Shown: one piece after another, positions 7,342 to 15,212 of the stretch
Layout of the letters: every line of letters starts with the position of its first letter
Position numbering within the stretch: position 1 is the stretch's first letter
Origin: Pelagibius sp.
Lineage (GTDB): Bacteria > Pseudomonadota > Alphaproteobacteria > Kiloniellales > Kiloniellaceae
Reading direction: 5' to 3'
Length of the DNA stretch: 64,000 nt
NCBI GenBank assembly: GCA_028280305.1
Contig: JANQMC010000018.1
Location: forward strand, 1 to 64,000
Made by a program: the position numbers and the translations under genes
The notes under the pieces: model-generated
What the model was told of the DNA's origin: nothing
What the model saw: the letters and a program-made list of their open reading frames with translations, nothing else
The model's database searches: none

Positions 7342-8073
7342 CTAGGCCAGCGTCACGCTGTAGGCGGTGTCTTCCGTATGGCAGAGCGAGATCCGCCACT
7401 CGACCGGCTGGCCGTCCAGCGCCAGCGCCACCCGGTCGATCTCCAGCAGCGGATGATGCCGTTCGAGATCGAGATGGCGGGCCACTTCCGCGCTGGCCGG
7501 AACCGCGCGCAGCTTCTCCACCGCCTTTCCCACCGTAATGCCGTAGTCGCGGGCGAACAGCGTATATAGGGTATTGGGCAACTCGCGGCCGTCGTTGAGC
7601 CCAGGAAAGATCTGGTGCGGCAGGGTCAGGCGCTCGAAGATCACCGGCTTGCCAGCGATCGAGCGGATACGGGTGATGCGGATCACCGCGGCCTCCGCCT
7701 CGATCTGAAGCCTGGTAGCTTCCTCTTTGCGGGCCGTGCCCAGGCTGCGGCGCAGGACCCGGCTTTCAGGCACCAGCGGTTGTCCCTGACGGTCCGTCAT
7801 CTTGAAAAAGTGGAACAGGGCATGTTCCTGATCGTGTTCGGCAACGAAGGTGCCGCGCCCCTGGCGCCTGACCAGCATGTTTTCCGCGGTCATCTCATCC
7901 AGGGCTTTGCGGACCGTGCCCTGACTAACGCCAAGCTCCGCCGCCAGCTGGAATTCACTGGGCAGAAGATCGCCGGGTTTCCAGAAGCCGCCAATCAACC
8001 GCTCCAGGAGCAGCTGCTTCACTTGTTTGTAGAGCGGGCGGAACCCTGGAATCGCAGGTGCCTGGCTTGCCAA
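7342..8073 (-). CDS. GntR-family regulator with UTRA domain (HutC subfamily)
   Basis: A 243-residue regulator: an N-terminal GntR winged helix (residues about 13-77, with LPSEFQLAAELGVSQGTVRK as the recognition region and RRQGRGTFVAE as the wing) and a C-terminal UTRA ligand-binding domain from about residue 95 to the end, ending EWRISLCHTEDTAYSV. UTRA domains bind small organic acids, sugars or amino acids. The gene is divergent from the suyA-suyB-comC-like operon, with an AT-rich palindrome between them. It is therefore the probable local repressor, inactivated by sulfolactate or a related compound; this is inferred from position. Confidence 0.88.
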   Translation of the reverse strand: MASQAPAIPGFRPLYKQVKQLLLERLIGGFWKPGDLLPSEFQLAAELGVSQGTVRKALDEMTAENMLVRRQGRGTFVAEHDQEHALFHFFKMTDRQGQPLVPESRVLRRSLGTARKEEATRLQIEAEAAVIRITRIRSIAGKPVIFERLTLPHQIFPGLNDGRELPNTLYTLFARDYGITVGKAVEKLRAVPASAEVARHLDLERHHPLLEIDRVALALDGQPVEWRISLCHTEDTAYSVTLA

Positions 8074-8120
8074 GATCGGAAATTCCTTAGCGGTGAATAT
8101 GTATCTTCGAAAATCTCTTG

Positions 8121-8132
8121 TCTTATATAAGA
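8121..8132. promoter_or_regulatory. Palindrome, candidate GntR operator
   Basis: TCTTATATAAGA is a perfect 12-base palindrome in the AT-rich stretch between the GntR gene and the sulfolactate-like operon. The next bases (ATATAACATATAA) repeat part of the motif. HutC-type regulators bind short AT-centred palindromes, so this is a reasonable operator candidate. Confidence 0.5.
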
Positions 8133-8249
8133 TATAACATATAATTTTTTTTGTCGAACAAGAGATCGCCCCTCCTGAAGCCCTGCGGGTTCAGGCAAAG
8201 GGTCGCATCCTGCATTTCAATGCAATTACATGAGGGAGAACATCCGAAG

Positions 8250-8537
8250 ATGTCTGCGCCAGATTTCATCGTTCATGATGCTGCGGACACGGTCGGGGTG
8301 ATCGTGAAAGAAGGCATCAGCGCCAACTCCACGCTCACCGGCTGGGTTCTGGAAGACGATTCGCGCTTTGAAATGGCGTGTATCGACGACATTCCGCTGG
8401 GACACAAAATCGCCCTGGGAGAAATTGCCGAGGGGGATACGATCCTCAAATACGGCCATGACATCGGTAAAGCCGTGGCGGGTATCGCCAAGGGCGGTCA
8501 TGTCCATACCCAGAACGTCAAGACCAAGAGGTGGTAA
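8250..8537 (+). CDS. suyA: (R)-sulfolactate sulfo-lyase small subunit-like (SAF-domain, UxaA family)
   Basis: A 95-residue SAF-domain protein, the size and shape of the separate small subunit of two-subunit UxaA-family lyases. The middle reads [23 protein letters not shown], the usual SAF core, and the end is [12 protein letters not shown]; as I recall it, the KTKRW ending is typical of SuyA rather than of altronate or galactarate dehydratase. SuyAB removes sulfite from (R)-3-sulfolactate to give pyruvate. The start at 8250 was chosen by alignment of the domain and a GAGGGAG 13 bases upstream; a longer frame opens at 8151. The gene ends one base before suyB. Altronate-dehydratase-like activity on another hydroxyacid is the alternative. 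Confidence 0.7.
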   Translation: MSAPDFIVHDAADTVGVIVKEGISANSTLTGWVLEDDSRFEMACIDDIPLGHKIALGEIAEGDTILKYGHDIGKAVAGIAKGGHVHTQNVKTKRW

Positions 8538-8538
8538 G

Positions 8539-9708
8539 ATGAGCGCACAGAAAATCCACGGTTATCGCCGGGAAAACGGGCGCGTCGGCGTCCGCAACCA
8601 CGTCGTCATCCTGCCCCTGGACGACCTTTCAAACGCCGCCTGTGAAAAGGTGGCCAACAACATCGACGGCTGTTTGGCTCTGCCGCACCACTATGGCCGC
8701 CTTCAGTTTGGCGAAGACCTGGAACTGCATTTCCGGACCCTGATCGGCACCGGCAGCAACCCCAATGTGGCGGCCGTTATCGTGATCGGCATCGAGCCCG
8801 GCTGGACCGGCCGCGTGGTCGATGGCATTGCCAAGACCGGCAAGCGGGTCGAGGGTTTCGCCATCGAGGGCCATGGCGAGATCAAAGTCGTCGCCGATGC
8901 ATCGCGCAAGGCCAAGGAATTCGTGCAATGGGCGACGGAACTGCAGCGTGAGCCCTGCGACCTGGGTGAGCTCTGGGTTTCCACCAAGTGCGGCGAGTCC
9001 GACACCACATCCGGTCTGGCATCCAATCCGACCGTCGGTAACTTCATCGATAAGTTCGACGAGTTGGGTGCGACGACCTGTTTCGGCGAAACCTCTGAGC
9101 TGACCGGCGCCGAGCAGGTCTGTGCGACCCGCGCGGCGACCCCCGAAGCGGCTGAGAAGTTCCTGAAGACCTGGCAGGCCTATATGGACGAGGTCATCGA
9201 GCCGCATAAGACCAGTGACCTTTCCGACAGCCAGCCGACCAAGGGCAACATCGCCGGCGGCCTGACGACCATCGAGGAAAAGGCCTTCGGCAACCTTCAG
9301 AAGATCGGCAAGAAGACGAAGTTCATCGACGTCCTTCAACCGGCGGAACAGCCCGCCAGCGGACCGGGTCTTTACTTCATGGACACCAGCTCTGCCGCGG
9401 CGGAATGCGTGACGCTGCAGGCTGCGGCCGGTTTCGTGGTCCACCTCTTCCCCACCGGTCAGGGCAACATCATCGGCAACCCGATCGAGCCGGTCATCAA
9501 GCTCACCGCCAACCCGAAGACGGCGCGCGAGATGGGCGAGCACGTCGATCTGGATGTGTCGGGTATCCTGCGCGGCGAGATGAACATGGACGAAGCGGGC
9601 GATGCGCTGATCGACATCACCCTGCGCACCTGCAATGGGCGTCTCACCGCCGCAGAAGCGCTGAAGCATCGTGAGTTCGTCATGACCAAGCTCTATCGTA
9701 GCGCCTGA
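8539..9708 (+). CDS. suyB: (R)-sulfolactate sulfo-lyase large subunit-like (UxaA/GarD C-terminal family)
   Basis: A 389-residue member of the metal-dependent UxaA/GarD lyase family. Signatures are [15 protein letters not shown] at the N-terminus, [38 protein letters not shown] and [18 protein letters not shown]. It forms a pair with the SAF subunit encoded one base upstream, and AGGTGG before the ATG supports tight coupling. With the comC-like dehydrogenase that follows, the set fits conversion of sulfolactate to pyruvate plus sulfite. The sulfite exporter, phosphotransacetylase and (S)-sulfolactate dehydrogenase often found near suyAB are absent here. The family is certain; the substrate is inferred from small-subunit ending and neighbours. 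Confidence 0.72.
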   Translation: MSAQKIHGYRRENGRVGVRNHVVILPLDDLSNAACEKVANNIDGCLALPHHYGRLQFGEDLELHFRTLIGTGSNPNVAAVIVIGIEPGWTGRVVDGIAKTGKRVEGFAIEGHGEIKVVADASRKAKEFVQWATELQREPCDLGELWVSTKCGESDTTSGLASNPTVGNFIDKFDELGATTCFGETSELTGAEQVCATRAATPEAAEKFLKTWQAYMDEVIEPHKTSDLSDSQPTKGNIAGGLTTIEEKAFGNLQKIGKKTKFIDVLQPAEQPASGPGLYFMDTSSAAAECVTLQAAAGFVVHLFPTGQGNIIGNPIEPVIKLTANPKTAREMGEHVDLDVSGILRGEMNMDEAGDALIDITLRTCNGRLTAAEALKHREFVMTKLYRSA

Positions 9709-9757
9709 TTGCTTCAGGCGACGACAGAGGCGCAAAGAAGCCGAAGGGGGAGACAGC

Positions 9758-10765
9758 GTGAGCGAAGGTGAACGCTTTACGCTGGCCGAAGCGCGTGACT
9801 TGGCGGTCAGGGCCCTGGTGGCGGCGGGCACGACAGAGGCTAATGCCCTGTCGGTCGCCACCGCCCTGGTCGCTGCCGAGGCTGACGGTCAGAAGGGGCA
9901 TGGTCTGTCGAGGCTTTCCAGCTACGCGGGCCAGGTTCGCACCGGCAAGGTAAGGGGCGATGCCGAACCGCGGGTGGAAAAGCTCTCGGGCTCCGCGGTG
10001 CGCGTCGATGCCGCGGCGGGCTTTGCCTTTCCGGCCTTGGAGCGGGCGCGAGAGGCCTTGGTCTCCATGGCCGGCAGTCAGGTCGTTGCCCTGGCGGCGG
10101 TCTACAATTCCCATCACTTCGGTCAGGGCGGATATCATGTGGAACGCCTCGCCGAACAGGGCCTGATCGGGTTGATGCTCGGCAATTCGCCCCAGGCCAT
10201 CGCCCCCTGGGGCGGGAAGCAAGGGCTCTTCGGAACCAATCCCATCGCCTTGGCGGCACCGCGGCGGAGCGGGGCCCCTCTGGTCATCGATCTCTCCCTG
10301 GCCAAGGTGGCGCGCGGCAAGGTAATGGCCGCCGCAAAGTCGGGGGAGGAAATCCCGGAGGGTTGGGCCCTGGATGCCGAGGGGCGGCCGACCCGCGATC
10401 CGGAAGCGGCCCTTGCCGGCACTATGATCCCCATGGGGGAAGCCAAGGGTGCCGCCCTGGCTCTGCTCGTGGAGGTGCTCTCAGCGACGCTGGTCGGTGC
10501 CAACCATGGTTTTGAGGCCTCTTCGTTCTTTGCCGCCGAGGGGCCACCGCCCGGTGTTGGTCAACTGCTGATGGCCATTGATCCGGCCCCGCTGTCGGGT
10601 GGCAGTTTCTCCGACCGTCTTGAGGTCTTGATCGACGCTCTGGAAGTTCAACCCGGCGCGCGGCTGCCGGGCAATCGCCGTTTGGCGGCCCGAGAGGCCG
10701 CCGCAAGAGACGGCTTGCTGCTTCCACCGGCGATTGCAGCAGAGGTCCGCGCGCTGGCTGACTAG
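9758..10765 (+). CDS. comC: Ldh2/malate-L-lactate dehydrogenase-like, probable (R)-sulfolactate dehydrogenase
   Basis: A 335-residue NAD(P)H-dependent 2-hydroxyacid dehydrogenase of the LDH2/MDG2 fold, unrelated to classical LDH. Visible features are AEADGQKGHGLSRL with the catalytic His, YNSHHFGQGGYH, the dinucleotide-contact APWGGKQGLFGTNPIALAAPR, and GEAKGAALALLVE near residue 225. Members oxidise sulfolactate, ureidoglycolate or 2,3-diketogulonate. Because it follows suyA-suyB on the same strand under a GntR regulator, the ComC role (interconversion of (R)-sulfolactate and sulfopyruvate) is the best guess. The GTG start follows GGGGGAGA. The substrate is inferred from context. Confidence 0.7.
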   Translation: MSEGERFTLAEARDLAVRALVAAGTTEANALSVATALVAAEADGQKGHGLSRLSSYAGQVRTGKVRGDAEPRVEKLSGSAVRVDAAAGFAFPALERAREALVSMAGSQVVALAAVYNSHHFGQGGYHVERLAEQGLIGLMLGNSPQAIAPWGGKQGLFGTNPIALAAPRRSGAPLVIDLSLAKVARGKVMAAAKSGEEIPEGWALDAEGRPTRDPEAALAGTMIPMGEAKGAALALLVEVLSATLVGANHGFEASSFFAAEGPPPGVGQLLMAIDPAPLSGGSFSDRLEVLIDALEVQPGARLPGNRRLAAREAAARDGLLLPPAIAAEVRALAD

Positions 10766-10887
10766 CGCAGGCCGAGAAGCGACCACAATGGTAAACGGAG
10801 CCCTGAGTCTTCTCTGGGAGCCTTTCAGGTTGCGCGGCCTGCGTGTGGGGCTTCTGCGGTTACCCCAAATCCCCCAACATTATGACT

Positions 10888-10928
10888 AATCAACTTGTTG
10901 ATTGATTGCCGGGTCTCCGTGCTATCCT
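10888..10928 (+). promoter_or_regulatory. Candidate promoter with overlapping 16-base palindrome
   Basis: The perfect palindrome AATCAACTTGTTGATT (10888-10903) overlaps a -35-like TTGATT (10898-10903), with a -10-like element CTATCC/TATCCT at 10922-10928. A protein bound to the palindrome would block or recruit polymerase. It would drive the leader and the CHASE2 kinase gene downstream. The promoter is approximate; the palindrome is exact. Confidence 0.45.
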
Positions 10929-11030
10929 CCATTCCGGGAGGAATCGTGGGGCGGCGAATCAACTGATGGTCCAAGGAGACAGGCTGAAAGACCGAGCCGG
11001 GGTGACCTTGTCGGGAGGAAAACTTGCGCG

Positions 11031-11113
11031 GCGCCATTCCGCCCAGTGGGATGGCGCAATGGTTGAGTGTCTTAAACCAATGCAGGCAAAAGGCCTGCCG
11101 GATCGACCGGCAG
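11031..11113 (+). ncRNA. Structured 5' leader of the CHASE2 kinase operon
   Basis: Four hairpins stand in a row just before the kinase start. They are GCGCCATTCC-N7-GGGATGGCGC (11031-11057, one G-U pair), TGGTT-N10-AACCA (11060-11079), GCAGGC-AAAAG-GCCTGC (11082-11098) and CTGCCGG-N5-CCGGCAG (11095-11113). The last two share four bases and cannot form together, as in switching leaders. No known riboswitch class was recognised and no terminator T-run follows. A regulatory RNA or protein-binding leader is inferred. Confidence 0.4.
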
Positions 11114-11140
11114 TGTTGACTTGGCCATGAGCAGGTGGCC

Positions 11141-13255
11141 GTGAAGCCGGGCGGTTTCCTCAACAGCCTTGGCGGCTGGGCCAGAACGGCTCTGTTCTGG
11201 TTGTCAATTGTTCTGATTGCCGGACTGCGCTTTGCCGACCCTGAACCGCTGCCGACCTTTCGCAATGCTTTCTTCGACTTTGCGCAAAGGCTCTTGCCCC
11301 CGGGGAGTGAGGCGCAGCGTGCCGGTGTGGTCTTGGTGGACATCGACGAGAGAAGCCTTGCAGACCACGGTCAATGGCCGTGGCCTCGGGATCTCCTGGC
11401 TGATTTGATCGGCCAGATCGCCGCGGGCAGGCCATCGGTTCTGGGCGTGGATATCATCTTTGCCGAAAGCGACCGCCACTCGCCGGAGAATCTCTTGCGG
11501 CGGTTTCCGCTGGATGCGCCGCTGCGCGAAAGCCTGGCGGCTTTGCCGTCCAACGACGCCATGCTGGCGGCCAAACTACGGCAGCTCCCAAGTGTACTGG
11601 CCAGCGCCGTTATCGAAAAGCCCATGGAAGAGGGGATAGAGGCCGGTGTACAGCCACCGGTCTTGCTGCGTCTGGGCCGGCAGACGGGCTCTGATCTGCG
11701 GCGCCATCCGGCCCTTCTTCGAAACCTGAAATCGCTTGAGGAAGCAAGCAGCGGTATCGGCGTTGCCAGCCTGGAGCTCTCAGGTGACGGCGTTGTGCGA
11801 AAGCTGCCGGTGGTGATGCTTGTTGGCGACGCCATCCTGCCGAGCTTCGCGGTCGAGGTGCTTCGCATTGCAAGGGGCGCTGAGGCCATTTCCGTGGAGA
11901 TAGACGGTCCCGGCGTAACCAGTGTGACCTTGGCGGACAAGGTGATCGAAACGGCTTATCCCGGTCATGTCTGGCTGCGTGACCGGGACACAGAGTCGCT
12001 ATTGCGCCTCTCTGCCTCCACCCTGCTGTCGGGTGAGGTGCCTCTCTCCCAGTTGCAGGGCCGGGTTGTGCTGCTCGGCTCAAGCGCCGTCGGCTTCGGC
12101 AAGCAGTTCGTCACACCGAACGGTGATCTGCGCGCAAACCTGGAAGTTCAAGCCTTGATGATCGAGAACCTCATTACCGGCAGCTATCTGATGCGGCCGC
12201 ATTTTGCCGCGATCTGGGAGGGTGTCGCCGCCGGCGTCGTCTTTGCGCTGATCGCCGCATTTGCGGCACGGCTCTCCGGCTATCTCAATCTGGCTGCCGT
12301 ACTCGGCGGATTGCTGTTGCTGTTTGGCGGTGCTCTCTATGGCTTCGATCAGCATGCAGTGCTGCTGGATCCCAGCTACGTGTCACTGGTGCTCGTCCTC
12401 GGCTGCGCCGTGATGCTCGGCCTCGGCATGGTGGAGGCGCAGCGCCAGCGCCGGCGCAGTGAGGAAGAGAGAGAAATGGCCCTCGTCCTGGCCGAGGCGG
12501 CAAATCGATCGAAGACCAGTTTCCTGGCCAATATGAGTCATGAACTGAGAACGCCCCTGAATGCCATTCTGGGGTTCTCCGAGATGATGAAGCGCGAGAT
12601 TCTGGGCCCCGTTTCTCCACCGCGCTATCGCGAGTATGTAAACGATATACACCATATGGGCGGGCATCTGCTGTCCCTGGTGAATGACATCCTGGAGATG
12701 TCGAAGGTCGAGGCAGGTGAGAGTCAACTCTCTGAGTCGGAGTTCCCTGTTCGTGATATCCTCGACGAGTGTGTCCGCACCGTGAGCACCGCATATCGTT
12801 ATCGGGCGACGAAAATCATTGCAAACTACAAGTCTGTTGCACCCGTCCTTTTCGGGGACCAGCGGATGTTCACGCAGATGGTGCTGAACCTGCTTTCCAA
12901 TGCCGTGAAGTATACGCCCAGCGGCGGCGAAGTCCGGGTGACCGCTGTGCTGGGGGATAATGGCAGCTATCGTCTTTCCATTTCCGACACCGGGATCGGA
13001 ATGTCGGATCAGGAGATTGTCGAAGCCTTTGAGCCTTTCCGGCGTGTCGATCATGCGCTGGCATCGAATCTTGAAGGTATCGGTCTGGGGCTTCCCTTGA
13101 CCAAGGCGATGATCGAGATGCATGGCGGCAGACTGGAGGTTTCCAGTGTTACGAACCACGGGACCACTGCGACCCTGGTTTTTCCGGCGGACCGAGTCCG
13201 CGGCTTGGGTGACAAAAAGCACGAAAGGGAGAAGCGCTATGAAGAGTCCGCGTGA
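11141..13255 (+). CDS. CHASE2-domain sensor histidine kinase
   Basis: About 704 residues in the order: membrane helix (about 14-30), extracytoplasmic CHASE2 sensor domain (about 40-340, with VVLVDIDERSLADHGQWPWPR and LGVDIIFAE), three membrane helices (about 356-376, 381-400, 409-427), a short coiled coil, HisKA with the phosphoacceptor H467 in SHELRTPLNAILGF, and HATPase with N587 (N-box) and the DTGIGM and GLGLPL G-boxes. CHASE2 ligands are unknown. No response regulator is adjacent, so the partner lies elsewhere. GTG at 11141 has AGG at suitable spacing; GTG at 11135 is an alternative. The 3' end overlaps the FecR gene by 17 bases, showing co-expression. Confidence 0.92.
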   Translation: MKPGGFLNSLGGWARTALFWLSIVLIAGLRFADPEPLPTFRNAFFDFAQRLLPPGSEAQRAGVVLVDIDERSLADHGQWPWPRDLLADLIGQIAAGRPSVLGVDIIFAESDRHSPENLLRRFPLDAPLRESLAALPSNDAMLAAKLRQLPSVLASAVIEKPMEEGIEAGVQPPVLLRLGRQTGSDLRRHPALLRNLKSLEEASSGIGVASLELSGDGVVRKLPVVMLVGDAILPSFAVEVLRIARGAEAISVEIDGPGVTSVTLADKVIETAYPGHVWLRDRDTESLLRLSASTLLSGEVPLSQLQGRVVLLGSSAVGFGKQFVTPNGDLRANLEVQALMIENLITGSYLMRPHFAAIWEGVAAGVVFALIAAFAARLSGYLNLAAVLGGLLLLFGGALYGFDQHAVLLDPSYVSLVLVLGCAVMLGLGMVEAQRQRRRSEEEREMALVLAEAANRSKTSFLANMSHELRTPLNAILGFSEMMKREILGPVSPPRYREYVNDIHHMGGHLLSLVNDILEMSKVEAGESQLSESEFPVRDILDECVRTVSTAYRYRATKIIANYKSVAPVLFGDQRMFTQMVLNLLSNAVKYTPSGGEVRVTAVLGDNGSYRLSISDTGIGMSDQEIVEAFEPFRRVDHALASNLEGIGLGLPLTKAMIEMHGGRLEVSSVTNHGTTATLVFPADRVRGLGDKKHEREKRYEESA

Positions 13256-13709
13256 GATCTGTCCCGTTTTGAGAGGGATGCTTTTTACGTTTGGTCTCTC
13301 TCTCCTGCTGGCGGCTCCGGCAGAGGCCCAGCAAGAGCAGGTCGCCCTGGTCAAGGTTGTGGCGGGGGAGGCTTATGCGTTACGGGCGGAGCAGCGCGCT
13401 GAACTCGGCGTTGGCGAGGCGATTTTCGCCAAGGACATCGTCGAGACCGCCGAAGGTTCGATCGGGTTGACCTTCACAGACGGGTCGCGCATTTCGATCG
13501 GCCCGAATTCCCGTGTTCAATTCACGGAGTTTCAGTTTGCACCGGCGGAAGGAAAGCTCTCCTTCCTGATCGAGTTCTTCCGCGGAACCATGCTTTATGT
13601 TTCGGGCGTCATCGCAAAGCTTTCGCCGGATGCGGTGAAGGTGAAGACACCTGTGGCGACGGTGGCCGTCCGCGGCACGCGGTTCCTGGCCGAGATCGAG
13701 GGAGACTAG
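13239..13709 (+). CDS. FecR-domain secreted protein
   Basis: A 156-residue protein with a signal peptide (hydrophobic MLFTFGLSLLLAAPAEAQQ, residues about 14-32) and a FecR domain: GVGEAIFAKDIVETAEGSIGLTFTDGSRISIGPNSRVQF, then a final VKVKTPVATVAVRGTRF. The latter pattern (TPVATVAVRGT) is the core of FecR/DUF-type beta-jellyroll domains. It is not the classical anti-sigma FecR, because it lacks the N-terminal anti-sigma part and no ECF sigma gene is nearby. Its gene overlaps the CHASE2 kinase and precedes an OmpA-like lipoprotein gene, a combination seen in several proteobacteria. It probably acts in the periplasm as an accessory to the kinase; the ligand is unknown. AAGGGAGAAG precedes the ATG. 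Confidence 0.85.
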   Translation: MKSPREICPVLRGMLFTFGLSLLLAAPAEAQQEQVALVKVVAGEAYALRAEQRAELGVGEAIFAKDIVETAEGSIGLTFTDGSRISIGPNSRVQFTEFQFAPAEGKLSFLIEFFRGTMLYVSGVIAKLSPDAVKVKTPVATVAVRGTRFLAEIEGD

Positions 13710-13713
13710 AGCT

Positions 13714-14307
13714 ATGCTACGTCATCTGTTCAGCCTGCTGCTCGTCGTTGGCCTCGCCGCTTGTGCCGGGGGAAACCGCTTTGTTCTCTTGGAGGAGGAA
13801 GACGGCAGCGTCGGCACCATCGTGATCGCGAACGAGGGGGGCTCCCAGATCGTGGATAAGCCGAGAGAAGCAACCCGGGTCGGCAGCGCGACTTCGGCGC
13901 CTTCTGCGCCGGAGGTGATCAGCCAGGCGGAAATCGAAGAGACCTGGGGAGCAACGCTCGACGCCAGCCCCCTTAAACCCAGGACCTTCATCCTGAATTT
14001 CGTCGTCGGATCCAACCGGCTAACGGCAGACTCAGAGGCACAACTGCCGGCGATTCTGGGGGCCATAAGAGAATATCCGGCGGCCGAGGTCTCTGTCGTC
14101 GGCCACACCGACCGCGTCGGTTCGGAACAACGCAACGCACGGCTTGCGCTGCAACGCGCTGAAGCCATTCGCGACCTGCTGATTGCGGAGGGATTGGATG
14201 CTGGGTTGATCACGGTCGATTCTCACGGCGAGAACAATCCTTTGGTCGCGACCGAGGATGAGGTGCCGGAGCCCCGTAACCGGCGGGTCGAGGTCACGGT
14301 GCGTTAA
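13714..14307 (+). CDS. OmpA/Pal-like lipoprotein
   Basis: A 197-residue lipoprotein: lipobox GLAAC (Cys at about residue 17), a linker of about 80 residues, then an OmpA peptidoglycan-binding domain (about residues 95-197) with VVGHTDRVGSEQRNARLALQ and NRRVEVTV. The Asp in HTDR and the Arg in the NxxLxxxRA element are the residues that hold the diaminopimelate peptide in this family. It sits four bases after the FecR gene, so it belongs to the kinase operon and probably ties the sensing complex to the cell wall. The non-Asp residue after the Cys predicts outer-membrane sorting. There is no beta-barrel, so it is not a porin. Confidence 0.88.
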   Translation: MLRHLFSLLLVVGLAACAGGNRFVLLEEEDGSVGTIVIANEGGSQIVDKPREATRVGSATSAPSAPEVISQAEIEETWGATLDASPLKPRTFILNFVVGSNRLTADSEAQLPAILGAIREYPAAEVSVVGHTDRVGSEQRNARLALQRAEAIRDLLIAEGLDAGLITVDSHGENNPLVATEDEVPEPRNRRVEVTVR

Positions 14308-14435
14308 CCGCCGGCTGCTGCTGTTCGTCTTTGAACCTTCGGAGCCGCTTTCACGACCAACAGCGGAAATGATGGATGCGCCTCGTGCGGTGAGACACTG
14401 CTCACCGTGCCGGTTCTGTCGCCGGAGACCCCAAG

Positions 14436-15209
14436 ATGGCCGAATTTCTGATCGTCCGCATCGTCGCACTGCGTGCGCTCGTGACCCTGACGGCGACCGT
14501 GCTGCTCCTCGCCATGCTGATCAGCGATGTCTGGGCCGATGGGTCGCAGCCGGACGCCGAGGCCAACTTCACCCTTTATCCGGCCAGTGTTGATGAAGAA
14601 GTCGAAGAGTTCAGCAGTGAGCGGGTTGACGGGCTGTTGCATGTACTGATGAAGGACGACGGCTCTCTCGCCGGCTACGTCACCGAAGCCTTGCAGTGGC
14701 GCCTTGCGGTCGAAGTGGCGGGCGGTCAGGCAGCGGGGCTGGAAGATGGTTATTTCACCGTGCGGCCGAAAGGCAGCCCCCTGACCGAGGATTGCGGCGG
14801 TGATGCTTTTTGCCCTGCCGGTTTTTCGGCTGCTGGAAGCAGTAATCTCATTGAGTTTGAAGCGCCACAGAAGGCAGTAACAGCGAAGGGCGAAGCCTAT
14901 TTCCGGCGCGCCTTCACCCTGGCCATGCCGCTGGATCTCACCTGGGTCGGATTCTACGGAGACTTTCACAATCGTGTGGAAAGGGCCTGTATGGCGGCCA
15001 AGGAAGCGGTTGAAGCAAGCAGCCGGGATGGTGACGGCGCCCTCGCGATGCCGCTGAGTGCCGACCTGGGCGGCTACGGCCTGGCGGCAACGGCGTTCCG
15101 GAACTCGGGCTTCTGGGCGGAGACGGATCTGGTCATTGCCGTAAAGTGTTGGCCGTCGGGGCATGCAATGGAAACCCTGAAAGCCCGTTTGAACCCAAAG
15201 GGCCGTTGA
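14436..15209 (+). CDS. Secreted or membrane-anchored protein of unknown function
   Basis: I do not recognise this 257-residue protein. It begins with a hydrophobic segment (residues about 8-32, LVTLTATVLLLAMLISDVWA) that reads as a signal peptide or anchor, with a possible cleavage after ADG. The rest is soluble and acidic, with an internal CGGDAFC pair that could form a disulphide and a further Cys pair around residues 188 and 240. No enzyme motif is visible. It follows the OmpA-like lipoprotein by 128 bases and precedes a four-helix membrane protein by only three bases, so those two are probably co-translated. A partner role in the periplasm is inferred from this. Confidence 0.7.
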   Translation: MAEFLIVRIVALRALVTLTATVLLLAMLISDVWADGSQPDAEANFTLYPASVDEEVEEFSSERVDGLLHVLMKDDGSLAGYVTEALQWRLAVEVAGGQAAGLEDGYFTVRPKGSPLTEDCGGDAFCPAGFSAAGSSNLIEFEAPQKAVTAKGEAYFRRAFTLAMPLDLTWVGFYGDFHNRVERACMAAKEAVEASSRDGDGALAMPLSADLGGYGLAATAFRNSGFWAETDLVIAVKCWPSGHAMETLKARLNPKGR

Positions 15210-15212
15210 CGC

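Noticed and set aside
10906-11130. A 74-residue plus-strand frame before the CHASE2 kinase
   Set aside because: The region folds into several hairpins, no family is recognisable and there is no good ribosome-binding site; treated as an RNA leader instead.
10975-11134. A known riboswitch (c-di-GMP-I or cobalamin type) upstream of the kinase
   Set aside because: Key conserved elements of these classes were looked for by eye and not found.
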